Source of the DNA: Streptomyces xylophagus
GTDB taxonomy: Bacteria > Actinomycetota > Actinomycetes > Streptomycetales > Streptomycetaceae
NCBI RefSeq assembly: GCF_000716435.1
Contig: NZ_JNWO01000039.1
Span: 1-59,903 of the forward strand
Length of the DNA: 59,903 nucleotides
Direction of reading: 5' to 3'
Both the position numbers and the translations under genes were made by a program. Below, piece by piece: positions 1-8,203 of the stretch. The notes beneath the pieces are model-generated. The model ran no database searches. It was given only the letters and a program-made list of their open reading frames with translations, and was not told the DNA's origin. Every line of letters begins with the position of its first letter. Positions within the stretch are counted from its first letter, which is position 1.

Positions 1-1
1 C

Positions 2-958
2 ATCACCGCCGACAAGCACATGGAGGGCGTCCGCCTCACCCGCTGGCTGCTCTCCCCGATCCCGACGTTCCTGCTCTGGCGCCGCATGAAGCTGTGGGAA
101 CTCCGTTCCTACGAGCAGGTCATCAAGCTGGAGCAGGACCGCCTCGTCTACCAGGCCCGTCTGCACTCCCGCTTCGGCCGCGCCTGGCGCCGCAAGGCCC
201 CGGTGGAGTCCATGATGCCGCTGCGCCTGGCCCGCTACGGCGTCCCGCTCGCGGAGACGGCCCCCTCGGGCCTGGCGGCGGCGGGCATCGAGCCCGTACT
301 GCTGCCTCCGGCACCGCAGTTGGAGGTGTCCCGCGAGCCGGAGCCGACGGCACCGGCCCTGCAGAACAACCCGGCACCTGTCCGCGAGCAGCTCCCCGCT
401 CCCGGCGCGAACGAGCCGCCCCGGCAGCCGGACTACGTCGAGCAGCAGAGCCCGTGGCTCCAGGCGCGGGACCCGCAGACCGTCGCGTACCAGGGCGGCT
501 ACGACCCGACGTACGACCCGGATGCCGCGTACCAGGAGTGGTACGCGGAGCAGCAGCAGGCCGAGCAGTTCCAGCAGTACGAGGAGGAGCAGCAGCGGTT
601 CGAGCAGCGGCAGCAGTTCGAGCAGCAGCCTTTCCCGCAACAGCAGTTCCCTCAGCAGCAGTTCGAGGAGCCGCCGGTCACGGAGCCCTCGCCCGAGGAC
701 ACGGGTACGTTCCCGATCCCGGCGGGTCCCGGCCGTACCCGTGAGCTGGGTGAGGGCGGCGGCACGGAGCTGACCGAGGAGGACTACTACCTCGTCTTCA
801 AGAAGTCGATAGACGGCAGCTATCCGACGTCGGGCCAGTTCAGGGGTGACGTGGAGGCCACGTACGGCATCACGCTCCCGCAGCGCGAGGCCGACCGCAT
901 GGTCAACCGCTTCACCAACCGCCACACGGCGGAACTCCAGGAAGACCACATCGCGTAG
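2..958 (+). CDS. DUF2637 (SpdB-like) protein, 5' truncated by the window edge
   Basis: The reading frame is open from base 2, so the start codon and the N-terminal part lie outside the window. What remains begins with ITADKHMEGVRLTRWLLSP and a basic Arg/Lys-rich stretch (LWRRMKLWELRSYEQV), which resembles the region after the membrane segments of Streptomyces DUF2637 proteins. A long Pro/Gln/Glu-rich disordered linker follows, with runs of Gln encoded by CAG repeats near 545-670. It ends in a compact C-terminal region (about the last 60 residues, starting LTEEDYYLVFKKS) that looks like a winged-helix-type module. Position next to lysS fits other streptomycetes. Family assignment is from recall of similar proteins; a role in DNA transfer or conjugation is only suggested by the SpdB name. 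Confidence 0.75.
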   Translation: MTADKHMEGVRLTRWLLSPIPTFLLWRRMKLWELRSYEQVIKLEQDRLVYQARLHSRFGRAWRRKAPVESMMPLRLARYGVPLAETAPSGLAAAGIEPVLLPPAPQLEVSREPEPTAPALQNNPAPVREQLPAPGANEPPRQPDYVEQQSPWLQARDPQTVAYQGGYDPTYDPDAAYQEWYAEQQQAEQFQQYEEEQQRFEQRQQFEQQPFPQQQFPQQQFEEPPVTEPSPEDTGTFPIPAGPGRTRELGEGGGTELTEEDYYLVFKKSIDGSYPTSGQFRGDVEATYGITLPQREADRMVNRFTNRHTAELQEDHIA

Positions 959-969
959 AGCGTTTCCGC

Positions 970-1023
970 TACGACGACGGGGGCGCCCGGTGCCATCGAG
1001 CACCGGGCGCCCCCGTCGTCGTA
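970..1023. terminator. Bidirectional terminator hairpin
   Basis: A perfect inverted repeat with 23-bp arms (970-992 and 1001-1023) and an 8-base loop lies exactly between two convergent genes, the DUF2637 gene and lysS. It has no long T tract, as is usual in high-GC actinobacteria. Confidence 0.85.
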
Positions 1024-1036
1024 GAGCCGGCCGGGT

Positions 1037-2779
1037 CTACTCCCCCAGGAGCCTGCGCACCCGCTCCTGTCCTACCGCGAGCAGCAGCGTGGGCAGGCGG
1101 GGGCCGGTGTCGCGGCTGACGAGCAGGTGGTAGAGGAGGGCGAAGAAGGTCCGCTGGGCGGTCTTGATCTCCGGCGGGAGTTCCTTCGCGGTCGCGTCGG
1201 CGGAGAAGCCGGCCTGGACCTTCGGGACGCCGTAGACGAGGTGACTCAGGCCGTCCAGGGACCAGTGGTCGGCGAGTCCGTCGCTGAGCAGTCGCAGGGA
1301 CTGCCGGGCGGGCTCGTCGAGGGACTTGAGGAGTTCGGTGTCGGGTTCGTCGCGCACGATGGTCCGCTGGTCGGCGGGGACGTGCATGTTGATCCAGGCC
1401 TCGGCCTTGTCCAGCCGGGGGCGGACCTCGTCGAGGGTGGACAGGGGGTTGGCCGGGTCGAGTTCGCTGAGGATGCGCAGCGTCTGGTCCTCGGCTCCGG
1501 CGGTGATGTCGGCGACGGACGCGAGGGTCCGGTACGGCAACGGGCGGGGTGTGCGCGGGAGTTCACCCTCGGCGGTGCGTACGGCACGCGAGTGCGCGGC
1601 GATGTCGGCCGGCAGGGCGGACCCGTCGGCGACCTTGGCGTCCAGCTTGTCCCACTCGTCGTAGAGGCGCTGGATCTCCTGGTCGAAGGCGATCTTGAAG
1701 GACTGGTTGGGGCGGCGGCGGGCGTAGAGCCAGCGCAGGAGCTGCGGTTCCATGATCTGGAGCGCGTCGGCCGGGGTGGGGACCCCGCCCTTGCTGCTGG
1801 ACATCTTGGCCATGCCGCTGATGCCGACGAAGGCGTACATGGGCCCGATGGGCCGTTCGCCGCCGAAGATCCCGACGATCTGCCCGCCGACCTGGAAGGA
1901 GGACCCCGGAGACGAGTGGTCGACGCCGGAGGGCTCGAAAACAACCCCCTCGTAGGCCCAGCGCATCGGCCAGTCGACCTTCCACACCAGCTTGCCGCGG
2001 TTGAACTCGCTGAGGAGGACGGTCTCGGTGAAGCCGTCCTCGGTGCAGACGTACGTCAGCTCGGTGGTGTCGTCGTCGTACGCCGTGACGGTGGTGAGGT
2101 CCTTGCCGCAGGCGCCGCAGAAGGGCTTGTACGGGAAGTAGCCGGCGGAACCGGAGCTGCCGTCGTCCTCCTCGGCCGCGCCCGACCCTTCCTCGGCCTC
2201 CAACTCGGCCGCGTCGACGGCCTTCTGCTGCTGCTTCTTGGCCGGGGCCTTCTTGGTGCGGTACTGCTCGAGGATCGCGTCGATGTCGGCGCGGTGCTTC
2301 ATGGCGTGGAGGATCTGCTCGCGGTACACCCCGGAGGTGTACTGCGCGGTCTGGCTGATCCCGTCGAACTCCACGCCCAGCTCGGCGAGGGAGGCGACCA
2401 TGGCGGCCTTGAAGTGTTCGGCCCAGTTCGGATACGCCGATCCGGCCGGGGCGGGCACGGAGGTCAGCGGCTTGCCGATGTGCTCGGCCCAGCTCGCGTC
2501 CGTCCCCTCCACCCCGTTCGGCACCTTGCGGTAGCGGTCGTAGTCGTCCCAGGAGATGAGGTGCCGGACCTCGTGCCCTCGGCGGCGGATCTCGTCGGCG
2601 ACGAGGTGCGGGGTCATGACCTCGCGCAGGTTGCCGAGGTGGATGGGCCCGGAGGGGGACAGTCCGGACGCGACGACGACAGGTTTGCCGGGGGCCCGAC
2701 GCTCCGACTCCTCGATGACCTCATCCGCGAAACGGGAGACCCAGTCGGTGGTCTCGGTGCTCTGAGCCACGATCGGCAC
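1037..2779 (-). CDS. lysS: Lysyl-tRNA synthetase, class I
   Basis: Charges tRNA-Lys with lysine in the cytoplasm. It is a class I enzyme: the HIGH-like motif is in PSGPIHLGN near the N terminus and the KMSKS-like loop is MAKMSSSKGG. A Cys pair (CGAC) in the middle suggests a zinc knuckle. A low-complexity Lys/Glu/Ser insertion (about residues 200-240) sits just before it. The start is taken as GTG at 2779 (VPIVAQSTETTDW), preceded by AGAAAGGAC at good spacing; upstream in-frame ATG codons at 2857 and 2833 lack a ribosome site. The product is 580 residues. Transcribed divergently from argS, as in other streptomycetes. Confidence 0.95.
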   Translation of the reverse strand: MPIVAQSTETTDWVSRFADEVIEESERRAPGKPVVVASGLSPSGPIHLGNLREVMTPHLVADEIRRRGHEVRHLISWDDYDRYRKVPNGVEGTDASWAEHIGKPLTSVPAPAGSAYPNWAEHFKAAMVASLAELGVEFDGISQTAQYTSGVYREQILHAMKHRADIDAILEQYRTKKAPAKKQQQKAVDAAELEAEEGSGAAEEDDGSSGSAGYFPYKPFCGACGKDLTTVTAYDDDTTELTYVCTEDGFTETVLLSEFNRGKLVWKVDWPMRWAYEGVVFEPSGVDHSSPGSSFQVGGQIVGIFGGERPIGPMYAFVGISGMAKMSSSKGGVPTPADALQIMEPQLLRWLYARRRPNQSFKIAFDQEIQRLYDEWDKLDAKVADGSALPADIAAHSRAVRTAEGELPRTPRPLPYRTLASVADITAGAEDQTLRILSELDPANPLSTLDEVRPRLDKAEAWINMHVPADQRTIVRDEPDTELLKSLDEPARQSLRLLSDGLADHWSLDGLSHLVYGVPKVQAGFSADATAKELPPEIKTAQRTFFALLYHLLVSRDTGPRLPTLLLAVGQERVRRLLGE

Positions 2780-2920
2780 GTCCTTCTTTCTGACACGGGG
2801 CAGCCGGTACGGTCGCACGACTGACCCTGCCATTGTCCCAGGCGACCCGACATCCACGAAAACGGCTTTTCCAAGGCCGTGACTCTGAAGCGGGCCCTGG
2901 GGGTGGCGGGGTTTTCGGGT

Positions 2921-3074
2921 GCGGGCCGGTGGGGGCTGGTCGCGCAGTTCCCCGCGCCCCTGAGAGGCGGCTGCGCCGCCATCCAGGCCTCAAGCCCCCC
3001 CACGGCCCTTGGATGGCGGCGCAGCCGCCTTCAAGGGGCGCGGGGAACTGCGCGACCAGCCCCCACCGGCCCGC
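2921..3074. repeat. Long inverted repeat between lysS and argS
   Basis: Two arms of about 41 bp (2921-2961 and 3034-3074) are exact reverse complements, and the inner part (AGGCGGCTGCGCCGCCATCCA on the left and its complement on the right) also pairs. The whole could fold into a very large cruciform or RNA hairpin. The arm core GGGGCGCGGGGAACTGCGCG recurs at 48180, so this is a dispersed family common in Streptomyces intergenic DNA. Confidence 0.85.
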
Positions 3075-3150
3075 AGCCAAAAAACCGCTTCACCCCCCGT
3101 GGGATACTGACCGTGTCTACCAAACCCACGAGGAGAACGGCTCCCACCCC

Positions 3151-4917
3151 ATGGCTCCGGTCACGTCGCTCACCGACCTAGTCCACCAGCGCCTCGCGAA
3201 CGCCCTCTCGGCCACCCTGCCGGAGGCGGACGCGGACCCCCTGCTGCGACGGAGTGACCGAGCGGACTTCCAGGCGAACGGCATCCTCGCCCTCGCGAAG
3301 AAGGCCAAGGCCAACCCCCGGGAGCTGGCGACGCAGGTCGTCTCGCACATCACCACCGGTGACGTGATCAAGGACATCGAGGTCTCCGGCCCCGGCTTCC
3401 TGAACATCACGATCACCGACAAGGCGATCACCGAGAACCTGGCCGCGCGCTACGCCGACGACACGGCCCGCCTCGGCGTGCCCCTCGCCGCGCACCCGGG
3501 TACGACGGTCATCGACTACGCCCAGCCGAACGTGGCGAAGGAGATGCACGTCGGCCACCTCCGCTCCGCGGTGATCGGCGACGCGCTCGTCCAACTCCTG
3601 GAGTTCACCGGCGAGTCGGTGGTCCGGCGGCACCACATCGGCGACTGGGGAACGCAGTTCGGGATGCTCATCCAGCATCTGGACGAGCACCCGGGCGAGT
3701 TGGACCACGGCGGCGCGGAGATCAGCGGCGAGGAGGCGATGTCGAACCTCGACCGGCTCTACAAGGCGGCACGCAAACTCTTCGACTCCGACGAGGAGTT
3801 CAAGACGCGGGCCCGGCGCCGGGTCGTGGACCTCCAGGCGGGTGACCCCCAAACCCTCGCCGCGTGGCAGAAGTTCGTGGACGAGTCGAAGATCTACTTC
3901 TTCTCCGTCTTCGAGAAGCTGGACATGGAGATCCGGGACCCGGACATCGTCGGCGAGTCGGGTTACAACGACATGCTGGACGAGACGTGCCGCCTGCTGG
4001 AGGAGTCCGGCGTCGCGGAGATCTCGGACGGCGCGCTGTGCGTGTTCTTCGACGACATCAAGGGCCCGGACGGCAACCGCGTCCCGCTGATCGTCCGCAA
4101 GTCGGACGGCGGCTACGGCTACGCGGCCACCGACCTGTCCGCGATCAGGGACCGGGTCTTCCACCTCAAGGCGACCTCGCTCCTCTACGTCGTCGACGTC
4201 CGTCAGTCCCTGCACTTCAAGATGGTCTTCGAGACCGCGCGGCGGGCCGGCTGGCTGAACGACGACGTGACGGCGTACCAGCTGGCGTTCGGCACGATCC
4301 TCGGCAAGGACGGCAAGCCGTTCAAGACGCGTGAGGGCGTGTCGGTGAAGCTGGAGGACCTCCTCGACGAGGCGGTGCAGCGCGCCACCGCGGTCGTACG
4401 GGAGAAGGCCGAGAAGGTGGGCCTGTCCGAGCAGGAGATCGTCGAGAACGGCCGGTACGTGGGCATCGGCGCGGTGAAGTACGCCGACCTGTCGACGTCC
4501 GCCGTGCGGGACTACAAGTTCGACCTGGACCAGATGGTCTCGCTGAGCGGCGACACGTCGGTGTACCTGCAGTACGCGTACGCCCGTATCCAGTCGATCC
4601 TCCGCAAGGCGGGCGAGGCCCGTCCGCTGGCCCACCCGGAGCTCGAACTGGCCCCGGCGGAGCGGGCGTTGGGCCTGCACCTGGACCAGTTCAGCGAGGT
4701 GGTCGCGGAGGCGGCGACGGAGTACGCCCCGCACAAGCTGACGGCGTACCTGTACCAACTGGCGTCCACGCTCACGACGTTCTACGACCAGTGTCCGGTC
4801 CTCAAGGCCGAGACGCCGGAACAGCAGGAGAACCGGCTGCTGTTGGTGGACCTCACGGCCCGGACGCTGCACCGGGGGATGGATCTGCTGGGTATCCGGA
4901 CGCCCGAGAAGCTCTAG
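3151..4917 (+). CDS. argS: Arginyl-tRNA synthetase
   Basis: Charges tRNA-Arg. Domain order is as expected: an N-terminal additional domain (residues 1-110) specific to ArgRS, a class I catalytic core with HIGH-like HVGH in [14 protein letters not shown], the [12 protein letters not shown] loop standing in for the degenerate KMSKS motif of this family, and a C-terminal anticodon-binding helical domain starting near [13 protein letters not shown]. The start is ATG at 3151 ([14 protein letters not shown]) after GAGGAGAACGG. Longer in-frame starts at 2833 and beyond run through the intergenic inverted repeat and are not credible. Product 588 residues, normal for bacteria. Confidence 0.96.
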   Translation: MAPVTSLTDLVHQRLANALSATLPEADADPLLRRSDRADFQANGILALAKKAKANPRELATQVVSHITTGDVIKDIEVSGPGFLNITITDKAITENLAARYADDTARLGVPLAAHPGTTVIDYAQPNVAKEMHVGHLRSAVIGDALVQLLEFTGESVVRRHHIGDWGTQFGMLIQHLDEHPGELDHGGAEISGEEAMSNLDRLYKAARKLFDSDEEFKTRARRRVVDLQAGDPQTLAAWQKFVDESKIYFFSVFEKLDMEIRDPDIVGESGYNDMLDETCRLLEESGVAEISDGALCVFFDDIKGPDGNRVPLIVRKSDGGYGYAATDLSAIRDRVFHLKATSLLYVVDVRQSLHFKMVFETARRAGWLNDDVTAYQLAFGTILGKDGKPFKTREGVSVKLEDLLDEAVQRATAVVREKAEKVGLSEQEIVENGRYVGIGAVKYADLSTSAVRDYKFDLDQMVSLSGDTSVYLQYAYARIQSILRKAGEARPLAHPELELAPAERALGLHLDQFSEVVAEAATEYAPHKLTAYLYQLASTLTTFYDQCPVLKAETPEQQENRLLLVDLTARTLHRGMDLLGIRTPEKL

Positions 4918-4941
4918 GCACACTCGTTCGTGGTCACGCAT

Positions 4942-4978
4942 CGCGGCCCGCCCTCTCCCCCCGAGAGAACGGGCCGCG
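4942..4978 (+). terminator. argS terminator hairpin
   Basis: The 9-bp stem CGCGGCCCG/CGGGCCGCG, extended by CTCTC/GAGAG in the loop, begins 25 bases after the argS stop codon. Confidence 0.7.
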
Positions 4979-5033
4979 GTCGTCAACGGCGGTGACTTCG
5001 GATGCCTGTTGGCTCGGAGGCGCGGCCGGCGTC

Positions 5034-5144
5034 CAGGACTCCGCCGCCGGCACCCAGATGATCGACCACGTGGCCGCCACTCTCGGCATCGACATGGAAA
5101 TCGTCCAACGCGCCCCCGGGGCCAGGGTTTTCACCCCCATACCG
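5034..5144 (+). pseudogene. IS5-family transposase fragment
   Basis: A short frame reads QDSAAG, then MIDHVAATLGIDMEIVQR and APGARVFTPIP. This matches the segment of IS5-type DDE transposases that precedes the final catalytic region (normally ...LGI.MEIV.R.PG.RGFTPIPKRW). The homology stops after FTPIP: the expected RRWVVERT-type catalytic Glu region is missing, and no start codon or terminal repeats remain. It is a remnant roughly 37 codons long. The rest of the 530-base gap up to the AraC gene holds nothing else I can identify. Confidence 0.55.
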
Positions 5145-5449
5145 AGTGAGTCCACCATCTCCTGGCACGACCCCACCTGCTGGCACTCAGCCCGCTCAGC
5201 CCGCTCAGCTCGTCGGCAAGCGGGGCCTTCTCCAGGTGTCGATGGACTGGTTCCAGCTCGTCTTCAGCCCCGTGGGGCCTCCCGCCGAGAGGCGACCGCC
5301 CTCCGCACACGGCCCCGGCTGGTCTCCCCCGTCCAGCGGGGGCTCCAGTGGCTCCCGGCAAAGTCGCCACGCTGACGTTGGTGTTCAATCCTCCTGTGAT
5401 GCTGAGCTCCGGACCGTGACAGGAGCGGCATGGCAAGCGGAGGAAAGCG

Positions 5450-6445
5450 ATGCATGAGACGGTGCTCCGGACCGAGGACCTACCGGTGGCGGACCGGTTC
5501 GAGGCCTGGCGTGAATATCTCCTCAAGACCCATGTGCCTGTGGAGCTCTCGAGCGAGCATGCGTCCGACTTCCGCGTGACCGATCGCGTCCTGAGCCTCG
5601 GGAGCGTGGCGGTCAGGTCAATGCATGCCCCACCGGTGACCGTACGGCGGACACCGAAGCTCGTCCGGCAGTCCGATCCCGAGGCGTACCAGGTATCGCT
5701 CCTTTGCCAGGGCAGCATTGACGTCATCCAGCAGCAGGGCCGAACCGATCGCCGCGCGACGCACCACCCGTACGATCTCGTACTCCTGGATACCTCGCAG
5801 CCCAACGAATCGCGGGTCAAGACCGACGAGGGCAAGGGGAGCCTGACCGGGTTCTCGGTCCTTGTTCCCAAGGCTCTGCTGTCGGTGCCGCCGGACAGCG
5901 TCGACAGGCTCCTCGCGCGGCGTATGCCCGGCGGCGAGGGAATCATCGCCCTGCTCTTCGGGTTCATCACCCAACTGACCACGGACACCGCCTCATACGG
6001 ACCGGCCGACGGTCCCAGGCTGGGGACCGTCGTGGTGGATCTGTTGTCGGCGGCTCTTGCCCAGGTGCTGGAGATGGAGAACAGCCTCACTCCAGAGGCC
6101 CGCCGGCGGACGCTGACGCTGCATATCGAGGCCTTCATCCAGCAGAACCTGCGCGATCCCCGACTCACGCCGGAGACGGTGGCGGCTGCCCACCACATAT
6201 CCGTCAGCCATCTGCACCGACTCTTCCAGGAACGGGGCATCTCGGTGGCCGCGTCGATCCGCCGCCGGCGCCTTCAGCACGTTTGCGCCGACCTGGCCGA
6301 CCCCGCGACGGCCACCGTGCCCGTCCACACCGTCGCCTCCCGGTGGGGTTTCACGGACACCGCCCACTTCAGCCGGACCTTCCGCCGTGAATACGCGATG
6401 ACGCCGCGGGAGTACCGCAGCAAGGAATGCCCCGTCATCGTGTAG
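5450..6445 (+). CDS. AraC/XylS-family transcriptional regulator
   Basis: A 331-residue regulator. Residues 1-200 resemble the AraC_binding_2 sensor region (starts RTEDLPVADRFEAWREYLL). Residues 225-325 form the paired helix-turn-helix, with the second recognition region in WGFTDTAHFSRTFRREY and the closing TPREYR motif. The start ATG follows GGAGGAAAGCG. Ligand and targets cannot be read from the sequence. The next gene on the same strand, encoding a secreted protein 238 bases away, is a possible target. Confidence 0.85.
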   Translation: MHETVLRTEDLPVADRFEAWREYLLKTHVPVELSSEHASDFRVTDRVLSLGSVAVRSMHAPPVTVRRTPKLVRQSDPEAYQVSLLCQGSIDVIQQQGRTDRRATHHPYDLVLLDTSQPNESRVKTDEGKGSLTGFSVLVPKALLSVPPDSVDRLLARRMPGGEGIIALLFGFITQLTTDTASYGPADGPRLGTVVVDLLSAALAQVLEMENSLTPEARRRTLTLHIEAFIQQNLRDPRLTPETVAAAHHISVSHLHRLFQERGISVAASIRRRRLQHVCADLADPATATVPVHTVASRWGFTDTAHFSRTFRREYAMTPREYRSKECPVIV

Positions 6446-6594
6446 ACGCAATGGCGAGACTTGTATGTACGCGTTGGCGATGACTGGTACGCGGGCAGTC
6501 CCGCATCCTGGCGAAGTCATACGTTCGCGAAGGAGTGGGGCGAGCATGTCGCCTCGGAACCCCTGTCCCACTGACTCCGAGCTGTTGCTCCGGA

Positions 6595-6624
6595 TTGACA
6601 GATGCCGATGGCCATGGACCCTAT
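6595..6624 (+). promoter_or_regulatory. Candidate promoter of the secreted-protein gene
   Basis: A perfect -35 hexamer TTGACA (6595-6600) is followed after 18 bases by CCCTAT (6619-6624), a weak -10. It lies about 60 bases before the GTG start at 6683. The 240-base gap holds no convincing gene; a 73-codon frame at 6465 has no ribosome site and overlaps the next start. Confidence 0.35.
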
Positions 6625-6682
6625 TTCCGCCGCTTACGTCGATTAATGCACCTTTGTCGCTTCTGCAACAGGAGATCCTCGC

Positions 6683-7198
6683 GTGAAGTTTCGTAGCCCA
6701 GCAGCGGCTGGACTGGCCATTCTCGGGGTGGTGGCGGGCTTGAATGTCGCGGCGGCACCCGAGGCGAGCGCAGCCGTCAAGTGCGATAGTCCGTACACCA
6801 AGCACGTGGCCCACAAAGCCATCAAAAAGGGCAAGACGACCATCGGCTACCTCGACGTCTACAACACCGACCGACTTGTCTGCGTCTACGTGACCGCCAA
6901 GAGCAAGACCAACACCAAGGGCATCGGCGCCTTCATGGCCGACGGGCTGGACAACAAGCACGACCAGGGCAAGGGCTCGCCCGAGCCGACCAAGACACAG
7001 TGGAAGAACGGCTGGGACGCCGTGGACTTCAGCACCAAGTACCGCGTGAACGCCGGGCCCGCCGAGGACTACGACAACGGCATTGTCTTGGCGTTCGGCC
7101 AGATCAAGAAGGGCAGCAACTGGTACTCCACCTACTACAAGGACGATGCCAGTTGCAGCTACGACACCTGGTCGGAACTGAAGAAGGACTGCGTCTGA
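6683..7198 (+). CDS. Secreted protein of unknown function
   Basis: GTG start preceded by AGGAGATCCTCGC. The 171-residue product begins with a typical Sec signal peptide (MKFRSPAAAGLAILGVVAG, cleavage probably after PEASA), giving a mature protein of about 140 residues. It is Lys/Asp/Tyr-rich, with four Cys residues (in VKCDSP, RLVCVYV, DASCSY and KKDCV) that could form two disulfides. I do not recognise the family. Only export and the Cys pattern are visible. It follows the AraC regulator on the same strand and may be its target. Confidence 0.75.
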   Translation: MKFRSPAAAGLAILGVVAGLNVAAAPEASAAVKCDSPYTKHVAHKAIKKGKTTIGYLDVYNTDRLVCVYVTAKSKTNTKGIGAFMADGLDNKHDQGKGSPEPTKTQWKNGWDAVDFSTKYRVNAGPAEDYDNGIVLAFGQIKKGSNWYSTYYKDDASCSYDTWSELKKDCV

Positions 7199-7408
7199 CC
7201 CGACGGTCCGACGATTACGGCCTGTGCGTGGAGCCTCCAGACACAGGCCGTGCAGGGCTCGATCACCCGACCTCACCGGCGCGGCTCGCCGAACAGATCG
7301 CGACCCCGGTGTTGCCGCACGGCCAACCGTCGTTCACACCGGCTGGGGCAACTGCACCTCGTCTTCCCCGCCGTCAGCGACTGCGCGCAGGGCATGCGCC
7401 CACGCGGG

Positions 7409-7628
7409 CTGATCGCGGCGTCGGCTTCCTCGAACCGGTCCAAGGCCGACCAGGCCCCGTCCCACCTGGCTGCCGCCATCGGCCGGCTACTGGTGTCGAT
7501 ACGTCACCAACCGGGTGGCCGACAAGACCCGCTACCAGCTCTCGGTCGATGCGAGTGAGGAAGCCGCCCTGCGCCCGACGCTCGCCAACTCGCGCGACGT
7601 CCCGGTCAGAGTCGTCCTCGCCCACTGA
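7409..7628 (+). pseudogene. Decayed HNH endonuclease (DUF1524/GmrSD_C type) C-terminal end
   Basis: One frame carries LIAASASSNRSKADQAPSHL (7409-7468). A second frame, running to the TGA at 7626, carries YWCRYVTNRVADKTRYQL and SVDASEEAALRPTLANS. Joined across a frameshift near 7470-7488 these match the end of DUF1524 HNH proteins (NRSK.DQ.P..W.P, then C.YV..W...K..Y.L.VD..E...L). The expected DH(V/I)ALAEAWDSGA segment is not found upstream, so the gene has lost its N-terminal part as well as its frame. Confidence 0.5.
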
Positions 7629-7630
7629 CA

Positions 7631-7675
7631 CGGGCAGGGCCCGTCACCACGGGGGTAGGTGACGGGCCCTGCCCG
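7631..7675. terminator. Strong terminator hairpin
   Basis: Perfect 18-bp inverted repeat (arms 7631-7648 and 7658-7675, loop of 9 bases) directly after the stop codon of the decayed HNH gene. Confidence 0.8.
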
Positions 7676-7689
7676 CTAGCACGGTGCCA

Positions 7690-8170
7690 CAGCCTATGGC
7701 GGCGGAGTCTCCGAGTTCGAGGATCAGGTCGAAGAACTCGCCCTCCGGACGGGCGGCGGGGGCGCGGCGGACACCGCCGCGGCCGCAACTCCCGGCCCCG
7801 GCTGCGCCCTCGACTTCCGTACCGGTATCGGAGAGCAAGCGAGCCGGGCACCGAGGTGTGGCCGCGCCGGCAGTGCTCGCGTCGGTCTGCGCCGTGGCGA
7901 CAGGCGGCGTGGTGGTCGCCCTGTTGCTGCTGCGGCTCGGCGTGCGAAGGCAAGGACCCGATGACCATGTGCTGCGCCCCCCAGCTGGACACCCTCGCCA
8001 CTCACCGGACGACCACCGGAGCCTGGATGGAGCTACGGCACAGCAGGGAGTGCGGGACGACCTGGGCACGGACGTGGTGCGGGCGGATCGGGGACCGGAT
8101 CGAGATGAGCGTGCCCGGCCGGGCGGGCGCGGTGCATGGGGCCGAGGTGGGGAACGAAGAAGTGCTTTGA
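7690..8170 (+). pseudogene. Frameshifted DUF2690 membrane-anchored protein
   Basis: Two frames together look like one DUF2690 protein. The first contains an Arg/Pro-rich linker and a hydrophobic segment (VLASVCAVATGGVVVALLLL). The second, ending at the TGA 8168-8170, contains CEGKDPMTMCCAPQ, LDTLATHRTTTGAWMELRHS and RECGTTWARTWCGRIGDRIE, which is the characteristic DUF2690 core with conserved Cys, Trp and Arg residues. A shift near 7945 separates them, and the N-terminal helix-turn-helix region usual for such proteins is absent. Confidence 0.5.
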
Positions 8171-8197
8171 CGGGCGTGTCAGGTAGGTGTGTAGGGT
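8167..8197 (+). promoter_or_regulatory. Candidate promoter for a leaderless glycosyltransferase mRNA
   Basis: TTGACG (8167-8172) and TAGGGT (8192-8197) are 19 bases apart. The ATG at 8204 lies only 7 bases after the -10 box and has no Shine-Dalgarno sequence, so transcription probably starts at the ATG itself. Confidence 0.5.
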
Positions 8198-8203
8198 CCT
8201 TGA

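Noticed and set aside
545..670. CAGCAG-rich microsatellite
   Set aside because: It encodes the Gln-rich linker of the DUF2637 protein; no sign of a separate element.
1127..2824. Long plus-strand open frame opposite lysS, and similar frames at 3178-4986, 14492-17470 and 21139-23820
   Set aside because: They are mirror frames of strongly conserved genes in very GC-rich DNA; composition is repetitive (Val/Gly/Asp/Arg-rich) and no protein family is recognisable.
6465..6686. 73-codon plus-strand frame between the AraC gene and the secreted-protein gene
   Set aside because: No ribosome site, no recognisable domain, and it contains the candidate promoter of the next gene.
5030..8170. A complete insertion sequence or genomic island with attachment sites
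   Set aside because: Only a transposase scrap and decayed genes are present; no terminal inverted repeats, integrase or tRNA target could be found.
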